From the NCBI RefSeq assembly GCF_954871325.1, contig NC_088777.1:26017366-26081365 (forward strand): 64,000 bases of DNA, read 5' to 3'. The position numbers and the translations under genes are program-made. This document shows positions 38,661 through 50,405 of this stretch, one piece after another; position 1 is the first letter of the stretch; the number at the start of each line of letters is the position of its first letter. The notes beneath the pieces are model-generated. The model was not told where the DNA came from. It was given only the letters and a program-made list of their open reading frames with translations, and did not search any database. Source of the DNA: Gordionus sp. m RMFG-2023. Lineage: Eukaryota > Nematomorpha > Gordioida > Chordodea > Parachordodidae.

Positions 38661-40029
38661 AATTAAGTCGTAATCGTTATTTTTGGACTTTTTTTAAATT
38701 TTTTACGTAAAAATATATGTTGTAAAGATGTAAAAATAAAATTTCAGTGAAGATGTACCATCATAGAAAAATATTAATTATCAAAATCGTTATTTTTGAA
38801 AAGTAAATAGGTAAAAATATATATATTGTAAATGTGTTAAAATAAAATTTCAGTGAAGATGTACCATAAGAAAAGTGACAATTGTCATAATCGTTATTTT
38901 TTAACTTTTTTTAAAGTAAATAGGTAAAAATATATATTGTAAAGTTGTTAAAATAAAATTTCAGTGAAGATGTACCATAGAAAAGTGACAATTGTCATAA
39001 TCGTTATTTTTAAATTTTTTTGAATTTTTTAAATTAAATAGGTTAGAATATATATTGTAAAGATGTTAAAATTAAATTACAGTGAAGATGTACCATAGAA
39101 AAGTGACAATTGTCATAATCGTTATTTTTTAACTTTTTCGAATTTTTTTAAAGTAGGTTATTGTAAAGATGTTAAAATAAAATTTCAGTGAAGATGTACC
39201 ATAGAAAAGTGACAATTGTCATAATTGTTATTTTTTAACTTTTGAATTATTTAAAGTAAATAGGTAAAAATATATATTGTAAAGATGTTAAAATAAAATT
39301 TCAGTAAAGATGTACCATAGAAAAGTTGTTATTTTTTAACTTTTTTGAATTTTTTTAAAGTAAATAGGTAAAAATATATATTGTAAAGATGTTAAAATAA
39401 AATTTCAGTGAAGATGCACCATAGAAAAGTGACAATTGTCATAATCGTTATTTTTTAACTTTTTTAAATTTTTTTAAAGTAGATAGGTAAAAATATATAT
39501 TGTAAAGATGTTATCAGTGAAGATGTACCATAGAAAAGTGACAATTGTCATAATCGTTATTTTTTAACTTTTTTGAATTTTTTTAAAGTAAATAGGTAAA
39601 AATATATATTGTAATATTGTAAAGATGTTAAAATAAAATTTCAGTGAAGGTGTACCATAGAAAAGTGACAATTGTCATATCGCTATTTTTTTTTAACTTT
39701 TTTAAATTTTTTTAAAGTAGATAGGTAAAAATATATATTGTAAAGATGTTAAAATAAAATTTCAGTGAAGATGTACCATAGAAAAGTGACAATTGTCATA
39801 ATCGTTATTTTTTAACTTTTTTGAATTTTTTTAAAGTAAATAGGTAAAAATATATATTGTAATATTGTAAAGATGTTAAAATAAAATTTCAGTGAAGATG
39901 TACCATAGAAAAGTGACAATTGTCATATCGGTATTTTTTTTAAATTTTTTAAATTTTTTTATAGTAAATAGGTAAAAATTATATATTGTAAAGATGTTAA
40001 AATAAAATTTCAGTAAAGATGTACCATTC
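38661..40029. repeat. Satellite S, array 2 (about 118-bp monomer)
   Basis: About twelve monomers of TAGGTAAAAATATATATTGT, AAAGATGTTAAAATAAAATT, TCAGTGAAGATGTACCATAG, AAAAGTGACAATTGTCATAA and TCGTTATTTTTTAAC. The copies are more alike than in array 1. The array ends sharply inside ATGTACCAT at 40029. Confidence 0.92.
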
Positions 40030-40074
40030 CCCGAATACTACGGTACCACCTTGGCCGATTACATAATCCATCAA

Positions 40075-40909
40075 AGAGGAAAAAAACAAAAAGGATGATT
40101 CAGAATTAAAATCTAAAATTATACAGCTACTAGAACATAATAATGGATTGATAGTGAAAAATTTACCACCTCATCTCAAAATGAGTGATTTGGGAATATT
40201 TAGATACCTTAAATCAATGGAATGGAGCAGGAAAACGGTTGGAAAAGAACCCGATAGACGGAATTCCCCAGATGTTATAAATATTCGTAAAGAATATTGC
40301 CTAAATATGATGAACGTGCCTTCAAAATATATCCTATTTAGATGAAACAGGCTTCAATTCCCACGTCATTTCCCACTATGGATGGGCACCTCTGGGTAAG
40401 AGGTCATCCGTCAAACTCTTCAAAGGGAAAAACGTATCGGTTTTATGCACCATAGGAATTAATGGTTTCAAAAAATACATGATTATAGACGGGGCATTTA
40501 CATCAATAAAATTCAAAACTTACCTGGATGAATTATCATACATTTTACCGTTGAATTCGCTAATAATAATGGATAATGCGCCCATTTACCGAGCTCATAT
40601 AATAATAGAAAACTATCAAAATATAGTATTTCCACCCTATTCCCCTTAATTAAACCCCTTGAGAATTTTTTTGGCGTTTTGAAAAATCAGTATCGTTCTA
40701 TACATCCCAAACCCAATAACAGAATTCATATAATTGAGGCGATTACTAGCCTATTACTTAATTTTACTAATTTCAATTTCACAGCTTTCTATTCACATAC
40801 GATACGATATATCGAAGAGGGAATCCGATCTACTAGATTATTATATAATATAGATATAATTTTTCGTTATATTATGTGCAATACAAATAGAAAAATAAAT
40901 ATTTTTTGA
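40075..40909 (+). pseudogene. IS630/Tc1-mariner-type transposase, decayed
   Basis: The plus strand shows an N-terminal helix-turn-helix-like part (LEHNNGLIVKNLPPHLKMSD, 40125-40190). The DDE core follows: YLDETGFNSH (first Asp, near 40340), then LIIMDNAPIYR (second Asp, near 40570), then PPYSP, and after a frame change PLENFFGVLK (Glu, near 40660). About 29 residues lie between the second Asp and the Glu, against about 34 in most IS630/Tc1 families. At least two frameshifts and one stop (in PPYSP-stop-LNP) disable it. No terminal repeats were found; satellite array 2 abuts its left side. Confidence 0.8.
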
Positions 40910-41131
40910 TCTTTTATTATGTAAATAAAATATACATTAAATAAAGATTTCACAAGTCATTTTCGAAACTTTAATATAAGAAAGGTAAATTTGATAGAAA
41001 GTAAAATAAACAATGAAGAAATAAGTTAAAAATGATGATATGAAAAAAGTGTTAATAAAAAAAAGTTTCGGGATAATATAATATTTTATTTATTTTGTTC
41101 TTTTTTTATAATTTTTATTTTTTTAATATAA

Positions 41132-41199
41132 TCTTATCTTATCTTATCTTATCTTATCTTATCTTATCTTATCTTATCTTATCTTATCTTATCTTATCT

Positions 41200-41230
<31 letters not shown>

Positions 41231-41616
41231 TATCTTATCTTATCTTATCTTATCTTATCTTATCTTATCTTATCTTATCTTATCTTATCTTATCTTATCT
41301 TATCTTATCTTATCTTATCTTATCTTATCTTATCTTATCTTATCTTATCTTATCTTATCTTATCTTATCTTATCTTATCTTATCTTATCTTATCTTATCT
41401 TATCTTATCTTATCTTATCTTATCTTATCTTATCTTATCTTATCTTATCTTATCTTATCTTATCTTATCTTATCTTATCTTATCTTATCTTATCTTATCT
41501 TATCTTATCTTATCTTATCTTATCTTATCTTATCTTATCTTATCTTATCTTATCTTATCTTATCTTATCTTATCTTATCTTATCTTATCTTATCTTATCT
41601 TATCTTATCTTATCTT
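41132..41616 (-). repeat. (GATAA)n LINE tail, 97 units
   Basis: 485 bp of pure TTATC on the plus strand with one interruption near 41228. It directly follows the 3' end of the minus-strand LINE, so it is that element's tail, possibly expanded later. A long open frame through it (LILSY repeated) is an artefact. Confidence 0.92.
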
Positions 41617-42352
41617 GCACGTTGGTCATAGACCTGCCCAAGATGAGCGAACGTGAATTATATGAAGGCCTATCCTTCATATAATTATGCCGGTTTTTTC
41701 TCAGGATACCGACAAACCTTGTACCCAGGAAACTAAAATATGAGTGGAACTAATCCCTTTCAATGAAGTGAGAAATCGTATAGCAGGAGATAAATATAAA
41801 TTATATTATAAGGAGAACTGAATAGATATAGGAAACTGTCTAAAGTCTTCCAAATACAACCGTCTAATTATTACTTTAAGAGATAATTAAATACAATAAA
41901 GGAAGGAAAAGCCATTATCATTTTGCCGATAATAAGAAAAGACTATTGATCTTTAAGAGTATATCACAATTACTTAAATTAGAACAATTGGACCTTGGCT
42001 TAAGGAAAAAAAAAACTTAAATTATAATAAATTAAAAGAGACCTGGTCAACTTTAAATGAAACAAATATCAAACAGTAACGTATGATTAAAATACAATTG
42101 AGATACAATTAGAAATAGAATAAAATAAAACTAAAATCACAATAAATTTAGAGAAGAAGTTTGGCCATCTTTAAATAAATATCTAATGATAAACTATTAT
42201 TAAGAAGATTATGGAAAGAAACCTTAAGTCCTAATAAATATTAGAAAAACCCCATTTCTAGAAAATAATAACTTAAAATACTTATTATGAACAAGTTTAT
42301 CAATTTAACCTCATAATACATATTATGAACAAGTTATCAATTTTAACCTCAT

Positions 42353-45300
42353 TTAGCAGTTATTTGTCATATGCTCATATATGAGTCTCAGAATATATTT
42401 GAATATTTTCCTGTCTGAAGCCTTCTTTAAAAAATCCCAAGATAAATCGAGTTCTACCAAAGACCTTACCATTCTTCCAAACCAACTGCCCTTAAAGGAT
42501 AGAAAAGGCTTAAGAGCAATGTCTTCCTGAGATTGATTTATAAGGGCTTGATGTATTAAGTTGTTCGAAGGATGTCTTATCATGTGACCCACCAACTCGA
42601 TTTTCCTATATTCTATCATTCTATGAATAGGAAGAATATCACAGCTAGCCCAAAGCCTATAATTTGTAGTATTACGAGGATAGAAGGTTCTAGTTATGAA
42701 TCTTAGACATTTATTAATAAATATTTGCATCTTGTTATTATCCGACTTAGTATCGTTCCATGTTTCTACACCGTAGTAAAGAGAGGCCATAATTAAAACT
42801 TTAAATAGTCTAATCTTCAATGGAATCGAAATATGCTGTGAGGACCAAATCTTCATCAGAGCCCTACACTTTATTCTGGTCTTATTTAGTTTAGACTGTT
42901 GATCTTTTTTTGTACAACCTTTCTTGTCCAATAAAACACCTAGATATTTTAAAGTAGTTACTTCAGTAATCGTACATCCATCTATAGTTAAATTAATCAG
43001 TGGAGAAGAATAGTAGGACGTCATAATTTTTGACTTGTTTTTATTTAATAATAGGCCAAAGAGTCCCGCCTCTAGGATGATACAATTTAAGGCTGACTGT
43101 AAAACCAAAGCCGATTCACCGACTAAACATAAATCATCGGCGAAATCTATAATGCTTAGTTTTCCAAAAAACCATTGAGCAAAGTGTGTATCTCTGATTT
43201 TGATTATAATATGGTTAATAACAATGTTGAATAGAATCGGTGATAAAACACAACCTTGCTTCAATCCCAACATTATCGGAATTTTCGGTGATTTTTCCCC
43301 CGCATGAACAATTTGAATAGAATAATCCTTATAAATTAATTTCAACAGACTTATCAAAATTAAAGGAGTACCCAACTCCTCTAAAGTCCTCCAAAGTTTG
43401 GAAAATATTATCGAATCAAAAGCTTTTTTAAAATCTAGAGCAACAATTATCAATTGTCTTTTCCTTACTAACGCTCTCTCTAGTTGAATTTTTAATGCTA
43501 GAATCGCCTCCAATGCGTTACGATTTTTCCTAAACGCAACCAATGAATTCACGAATAGAGGTACCACCAGAGGTTTTAATCTATTTAGTATAATATTAGC
43601 AAAGATCTTATACACCACTGAGTTTATTGATATTCCCCTCCAATCTTCAAGGGATTTAGGATTTTTGATTTTTGATTTTTGAAAATTTACCAAAATTGCG
43701 GTGATCCAATCGTTCGGACAAAACCTTTCGGTCCATATCATGGATATAATTGGAAGAAGAATCTCCGCACATAACATAGGGTCAGACTTCAAGTATTCAC
43801 TATGTAGTAAATCCTGACCACTTGCCTTAAGATTTTTCAATTTTAATTATTCCAACTAATTCAGCTTTTGTTGGTTGTAAAATCCTAGCATCGGATGAGA
43901 TTTGGGCCATAGATGAACTTTGTTGTACATTACGCAATCTTGATTCAGGAAGCAGAGTTGTGTCGAGATAAGATAAATCATCATTTGGGAGAATATTGGT
44001 TCTATTATTTAAGCTCATTAGTGGAGGCCAAATTTTCGAAGTGGAAGGATGTTGGTCAATTAAATAAGAACAATGTGAGGATTTATTTTTAATATTGTAA
44101 CTATTAGAATGGAGAGGGAAGTTGGGGTGAATAAAGTAAAGATTGTGAAGATTTGATAGTAACATCATAGTTATTTGGTTGAACACGAAGATGAGAACGA
44201 TGTAATAATGTAGATTTGGCATTATCGTCTATTAAAGATGAGGGAGGTAAAGCTTAGAAGTTGGGGGACATTCTTTGATAATAGCGGATTTTGAAGATGG
44301 GATTTGTAGAGGCCAAAGCTTAGAAGTGGAATGACTATGATCATCAATAGAGTTAGGAGCTAGGTAAACATTTACAGAACTCACATGGTCACTAAACAAA
44401 CTAGAATAATGATTGTACCAAATGTCCATTTGGGTCTTTGGATTAGTTATCAGGGTATTCTGATGCCAGGGTTTAAATATACGCTGCTTCCGGCCAGATG
44501 TAAAATATTTTAGTAGTCTGAAAGCCTTGAAAGAGTCATTTTTGTTAAACAAGTTATTAATTTCTACAGCACGACGTTTCAAGTATCTACGTTTGTCTCT
44601 CCTAAGTTTACGGCTAATATCATCTAATATGTATTTAGCCCTATTTCTCCTATAGTGACCTTTCCCATTTAAATTAACTAAGAGACTTTTCGATTCAGTC
44701 GAAATCCAATCCGGATAATTATCTATTTCTGGTAAGGACATGGCCGCCGCCTCAGTAAAAATACCACGAGTATTTTCCCATAACGAATCAATAGATAATT
44801 TAGAGAGAGAGAATCTTTCTTAACTAAATATCTTTCCCGTACCAGTTTGATATATTTATCCTTTATATTTTGGTCACTAAGTGCCTCAATAGCCAATTTG
44901 GGCATTTTGATATTAGACTTTCCTGTAAATCTTTTTCTTTTATACCAGACACATGGATCAATCACTATGTAGCAGACAAGGAACTTATGGTCTGAATTAA
45001 ATAGCACACGATGAAGAACTTTCACATTTTTAATCCAGCCACTCGTTGATGAACTATTTAAAAAGTAATCAATTTGTGATCTAGTATTATGGGACGGACT
45101 GTAGTATGTTAATATGTCACTAATGTCACGATGTTGGAAGAATGTATTTGTTATCCTAAGGTATAACTTAAGGCATAGTTCTAATAACTTCTTACCTCCT
45201 ACATCAGAATGGATATCTAAGGCTCCTGGACCCAACGATAAGTGATTTTTGATACCTCGACGCCCAACTTTAACATTAAAATCCCCTGCGATTAGGAGGT

Positions 45301-45714
45301 TTTCCCGTTTAGGTAAGGAATGTAAGTAATCCGATAGAAAAGGGAAAAACGCCTTTCTACTTATATACTGTGCTGGTATATAAACATTTACTATGTTTAA
45401 CGTTTAAACTTGGTTTTTTAACTTTATGTAGCATAACCTACCACATAAAGCCTAGAAATTAATTTTATAACGAGATAAATACTGTTTTATTATAATACTT
45501 ACGCCCGACCATTTATCATTTGATTCACCAGAATTAAATAGGATATAGCCCCTACAAACTAGTTTATTGGTTTCCATCGGTGGGTCTCTTGAATACAAGC
45601 TATATCGATATCTAATGTATCTAAAAGGATCCTTAATTGATCAATTTTATCATTTGTCATAGACCTGATATTTAGAGATAACACATTTAAGTTTCCCGAA
45701 AAGAAATTCGGCAT
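42353..45714 (-). pseudogene. LINE ORF: AP endonuclease, reverse transcriptase
   Basis: From ATG at 45714: LNIRSM and ACIQETHRWKP, then LLIAGDFNVKVG, SQIDYFL and FNSDHKFLV, the catalytic blocks of an APE-type endonuclease (45700-44980). A linker follows. The intact 495-codon stretch 43840-42353 is a reverse transcriptase with IIVALDFKKAFDS, LKQGCVLSPILFN and FADDLCLVG (FADD instead of the commoner YADD), then a thumb, and a C-terminal ELVGHMIRHPSN. The endonuclease and linker are broken by about four or five frameshifts or stops, for example after KPIN near 45560, near 45235, near 44735 and near 44225. The RT part is open throughout. This protein nicks DNA and copies its own RNA. The mixture suggests a fairly recent but dead copy. 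Confidence 0.88.
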
Positions 45715-45780
45715 TTACAATTTATTTAACGAGTGTAAGGTAAACGATATTAAAACAAGAGAAATAAATTCAAATTCAGT

Positions 45781-46187
45781 ATATAACAAGAAAGAATAAT
45801 AATATCTATTAAATTAATGTAATTCAATTACTAGTTTGAAAGAAAATAATTACAAATAAACTTAAATTTATCTTCTAGAGTAAGAGGAAATTTAATTGTT
45901 TATATTTTTAATAAAAATTTTTCTCCAAGATAAAAAAAATAAATAACTTAAAATATTTTTATTCTTAATTATCGTTTAGCTGGCACCAAAGGGGAGGGGA
46001 ATAATTTTATTTTTTAGATATAAAATTCATTGTTTTTTAAATATTTTTTTTTACCAAGGCGGGGGGGGGGGGGTATTTTTATTTTAATTTAAGGAAAGAT
46101 ATTAATTTTTAGAATATACTGATATAATAAAAAGATTAATTTTAAGAATAGTATTGTAATTGTAAAATTTTAAATCATGATTTAAAT
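45781..46187. other. AT-rich spacer with G13 run
   Basis: No gene seen. GCTGGCACCAAAGG at about 45980 resembles GCTGGCACC blocks in the 54.5 kb inverted-arm family. A run of 13 G lies at 46061-46073. Confidence 0.4.
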
Positions 46188-46562
46188 GAGAGACCTTTAG
46201 AGGTACCATTTGCAAGGTCCTGCAGGGTTTTTTAAAAAAAAAATTGGATTTGGGCTGGGTGGGGCCGAATATATTTTAAGAAAATTCGGGCCGGGTCGGG
46301 TGGGCCTTAGAAATTTTTTTATATAAATTTATCAATTTTATGATTCATTTTTTATGTAAAATATAAATATTTTATTTTATTTATAGAAACTACATACCAT
46401 ATAATAAATATCGTTTAATTAGAGAAATTATATAAATCAATTTCTGTTTTTAAATTAATTCGAGCCGGGCCGGTAAATTTTTTAAAAAAAATTTCATTCC
46501 GTCCGGGGTAAACAAAAATATTTCGGGCGGGCCTGAAAAATTAGGCCCGATGCAGATCACTA
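46188..46562. mobile_element. hAT MITE, GGCC family
   Basis: From GAGAGACCTTTAGAGGTACC to GATGCAGATCACTA, 375 bp. The flanks ATTTAAAT and ATTCAAAG match at 6 of 8. CGGGCCGGGTCGGG and GAGCCGGGCCGG motifs lie near the ends. Non-coding. Confidence 0.7.
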
Positions 46563-47095
46563 ATTCAAAGCTATTATTTGAATATTTTGGTATACAATAT
46601 TATAACCTTCTTATAGCAATTATATTGAATTCAATATAATTGCAAAATATTAGAAGTTAAATTACATGATTATAAAATAGTATAGGGGAGACTAAATTTA
46701 GGTAAACCCCGGGGCTTTAAAAACCATTTAATCTCATTTTAAAATTAAATAAACCAGAAGGTTAAAATTTTATCCTAATATAGTTTTCATTAATAAATGA
46801 TTGCTAAATTTTTATTTAGAAATAAAATTTTGTGAAATTTTCAAAAGATTTTTACATGACAGAATTTTAATTTTTATTAAAATATATAATAATTTATATA
46901 TTTTAAATTTTATTGAAAAGTTTTTAAACTCTTCTATAAATTGAATAAGTTTTATGAGTATTTATGAAATCTAGATATTATTTCAATCATGATTTGTCAA
47001 TTTAGAGCTAGCGAGGTTAGCGAAACCATACACGTCAATTATAGCAGTTAATAATAACGGGCTTAGGCTAAAGTCAGCTCGTTTCAGTAAAAAGG
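46563..47095. other. AT-rich spacer
   Basis: No gene seen. GGGCTTAGGCTAAAGTCAGC near 47060 may be another decayed hAT end. Confidence 0.35.
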
Positions 47096-47099
47096 TTGA

Positions 47100-47865
47100 A
47101 AAATAAATATTATGACAATTGTCATTTTTCTATGGTACATCTAAACTGAAATTTTATTTTAACATCTTTACAATACATATTTTTACCTATTTACTTTAAA
47201 AAAATTCAAAAAGGTTAAAAAATAACTATTATGACAATTGTCACTCTTCTATAGTATATCTTCACTGAAATTTTATTTTAACATTTTTACCTATTTACTT
47301 TAAAAAAATTCAAAAAAGTTAAAAAAAAATAACGATTATGACAATTGTCACTTGGTACATCTTAACTGAAATTTTATTTTAACATTTTTACAATATATAT
47401 TCTTACCTATTTACTTTAAAAAAATTCAAAAAAGTTCAAAAATAACGATTATGACAATTGTGACTTTTCTGTGGTATCTTCACTAAAATTTTAACTTAAC
47501 ATGCTTACAATATATATTTTTACCTATTTGCTTGGAAAAAAATTCAAAAAAGTTCAAAAATAACGATTATGACAATTGTCACTTTTCTATGGTACGTCTT
47601 TATTGAAATTTTATTTTAACATCTTTACAATATATATTTTTACCTATTTACTTTAAAAAAATTCAAAAAGGTTAAAAAATTACGATTATGACAATTGTCA
47701 CTTTTCTATGATACATCTTCACTGAAATTTTATTTTAACATCTTTACAATATATATTTTTACCTATTTACTCTAAAAAAATTCAAAAATGTTAAAAAATA
47801 ACGATTGTGACAATTGTCACTTTTCAATGGTATTTTTACCTATTTAATTTAAAAAAATTCAAAAA
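47100..47865. repeat. Satellite S, array 3 (inverted)
   Basis: Seven monomers reading opposite to arrays 1 and 2: ATGACAATTGTCACTTTTC, ATGGTACATCTTCACTGAAA, TTTTATTTTAACATCTTTAC, TTTTTACCTATTTACTTT. It ends about 100 bp before the first MULE exon. Confidence 0.9.
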
Positions 47866-47959
47866 GACTGTAGCAGATAACCTTAAAAATTATCTTAAAT
47901 ACATACAACTGAAATAAAAGTAATAAACCATTTTTTTTATTTATTATTATTGTTTTTAG

Positions 47960-50405
47960 CAAACACAGAAGAAGAAGGACTATATATATTACCAAGGGCA
48001 TGAATATTTAACCCATACAAGCGGAAAAAAGGCCTTTTATCTTATTTGTCGTAAAAGATATGGTGGTAGAGCCAAATTAATGATTGGTCTCGATTTAATT
48101 ATCACCACTCAGCATTCTTTAGACTGTCAAAATTTAATAGCTGCTCAAACTTCTAATGCAAATCAAGGTATCCTTACAATAATTTTAACATTGATTTAAA
48201 AATTTAGCATTAGCCCCTCCACTTTCAAGGTCAGTTGCCCTAGCCATTACACATCAAGGTATTTTTAGTATACTTTTATTAAAATTAACTTAAAATTATT
48301 ATCCCAAGTTTTAATCTTCCTCTGGCTTTGCCAGAGCCTATCAAACCTTTATTTCAAATCTAGGTAATTCAGGAACTTATCAAGATTCAAATGTTGGCAT
48401 TGAAAGTATCTTATACACTAATTTACAATATCTAAAATATATTTATAGGTAATACGGATCTGCCTTAGAAGTGGCCCAGGTATTAATGGATTTACATCAA
48501 AATATAAATGGTAAAAATATATTTATAAATGGCTTTAATTAAATACATATTGTCACATAATATTATAACCCTATATATTTAATATAGCATAGAGATTTTT
48601 TAAATTGTTTTTAGGCATGACCTTGAAATAATTTTAAAAAATTTTAACACATCTTTAAATGATAAGTTATTTATTTGCTCGAATTTTTTTTTAAAGTATC
48701 TTGTTCTATCTGATTTTTCCTTTAATGTTGGAGCCCTTATTAATATATAATTTTTATATTTATTAAGATCCTCAGTTTATAAATTATCAAAAAGGAAAAC
48801 GACTTCTATTTTTTTAAAATTATTTATATCGGCATGATTATCAAAAAGGTGACCGAGTTCATTATCGTTGCGGAATAGTTGGTTGCAAGACTTCATGCAA
48901 ACTTGATGCTATCTACATAACCTCTGGTTTGCATGAACATCAGAATGAAATTGGTGTTTTTGAAAAGCTTACAAGTTTTAGAGGATGTTGTTGCTAAAAA
49001 TCCTCTAGAAACTCGGCATAATATTTATGAAAAAGTTTTAAACAAAAGATTTTTGGAAACCTCAAATATAAATTTATATCCAGAGGCAATGCCCACATAC
49101 ATTTCAATAAAAAGTATAGATAGATTATTACAAAAAAATCGGCCCACTTTGCCACAGTCCATGGATGATATAGTTCTGTTGCCCGAATATATCACCACAG
49201 GGGGTATATATTAATAATGATAATAATAATAATATATTGGTATTTGGTACATCGAGCATGCTAAAAATCATTGAAACATGTGATAACGATACCATATATA
49301 TGGATGGCACATTTTATGCTGTGCCAAGACTTTATTACCAACTATACACAATTCATGTCTTATATCGTGAGACTATGATACCTATAGTCTGCCCTTCTTT
49401 CTGATAAAACCAGGGCCACTTATATAGAATTATTTCAAATAATTCTAAGATGCTGTGGTGAAAATAATATTATGTTTAATTAGTGTTGTTAAACGGCTCA
49501 ATTTGAGCCGATTTTTAAAAACGGCTAACTCAATATTTTATCCAGAAAAATATTATAACCTAAAGAATTTGCTCATAGATGGCATATAGGATTGAACATC
49601 TATTGGCGAAATCTCGACGCTTATGCATTATTTTTCTGCCTCATATGTTGAGTTAGTTGTTTTAACACTATGTTTAATCCTAGATACGGGCAGACTGATT
49701 ATGAGGCTGCTGCAATATCAGCTTTAAGATTTGTTTTCCCTACAATGGTCATTAAAGGTTAATTTATTACGTGTATTTATTATGTTTTTATAGGCTGTTT
49801 CTTTCATTTTTCCCAAGCAATATGGCAAAAATGTCAGGGATTAGTGTTAACAAAAGAATATAGAGACAATACTACTGTCCACAAAGTAGTCAGACGTATG
49901 ACTACTTTACCCTTTTGCCGGGAGGAAGATATTTCAGAAGTTAGGTCATCGTGTCTTGCCATGTCACTTGAAAATCCTTTTCTAATACAATTTATGCAAT
50001 ATATGGATTTGACATGGCTTTCCATTAACGCTTTATTTCCCCATAGCCTATGGACAAGGTATTAAAAATTTTAATGTGTATATACAAAATAAATTTATAA
50101 TTAGATATCAAGTTAATGGTCCTAGGACAAACAACCATCTAGAGGGCTATCATCATAGCTTGTAGCGCAAAACACACTGCGCGCATCCTAATATTTATTC
50201 TTTAATAAATATTTTAAAAAGTCACCAACACTCGAGTGAGCTCAAATATATACAAATTAATAGCGGGTTGAATATAAATAGAAAAAATCGAAAATATATT
50301 CAACTTAATATTTTAATAGATAATTTATATTCCCTTTACGAACGGGATATGGATGTTTTTATTTTTTTAGATAATATATCCTATTTAATCAAATTGCAAT
50401 CTTAA
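47960..50405 (+). pseudogene. MULE transposase with FLYWCH fingers, copy 1 (spliced)
   Basis: A plus-strand multi-exon gene. Exon 47960-48167 encodes a FLYWCH finger (YLTHTSGKKAFYLICRKRY, then TTQHSLDC) and ends at a GT. Small exons follow (for example ALEVAQVLMDLHQNING near 48470). A second FLYWCH finger lies at 48836-48948 (HYRCGIVGC, GLHEHQ). The MULE core has PLETRHNIYEKVLNKR, then IYMDGTFYAVPRLYYQLYT (first Asp, near 49300), GQTDYEAAAISAL, VHKVVRRMTTLPF and TNNHLEGYH (Glu region, near 50130), with a stop at 50405. Introns 49758-49793 (36 nt) and 50059-50105 (47 nt) match those of copy 2. It is disabled by frameshifts near 48960 and 49210 and by a 190-bp hAT MITE at 49481. No TIRs were found. 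Confidence 0.82.
49481..49670. mobile_element. hAT MITE (TAGTGTTGTTAAA), 190 bp, perfect TSD
   Basis: The ends are TAGTGTTGTTAAACGGC and, in complement, TAGTGTTAAAACAACTAAC. The duplication TGTTTAAT is perfect (49473-49480, 49671-49678). It contains the small palindrome GGCTCAATTTGAGCC. It sits inside the MULE coding exon. Confidence 0.92.

Larger units (their letters stand above)
41132..45780 (-). mobile_element. LINE (APE endonuclease plus RT), nearly full length
   Basis: Reading on the minus strand: a start near 45780, coding from 45714 to 42353, a 3' UTR of about 0.7 kb and a (GATAA)n tail. The last bases before the tail contain GGTCTATGACC, a small hairpin, then AACGTGC. No separate first ORF is visible upstream. 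This layout (one ORF, short-repeat tail) recalls RTE-like clades, but the clade is not settled. Confidence 0.85.

Noticed and set aside
41095-41631. A 178-codon open frame of repeated LILSY
   Set aside because: It is the LINE's TTATC tail read in frame; a 5-bp repeat gives a 5-residue periodic peptide with no stop.
40030-47100. A foldback element bounded by inverted satellite arrays
   Set aside because: Arrays differ in size and edges, no target duplication was found, and unrelated mariner and LINE sequence fills the middle. Kept only as a hypothesis.
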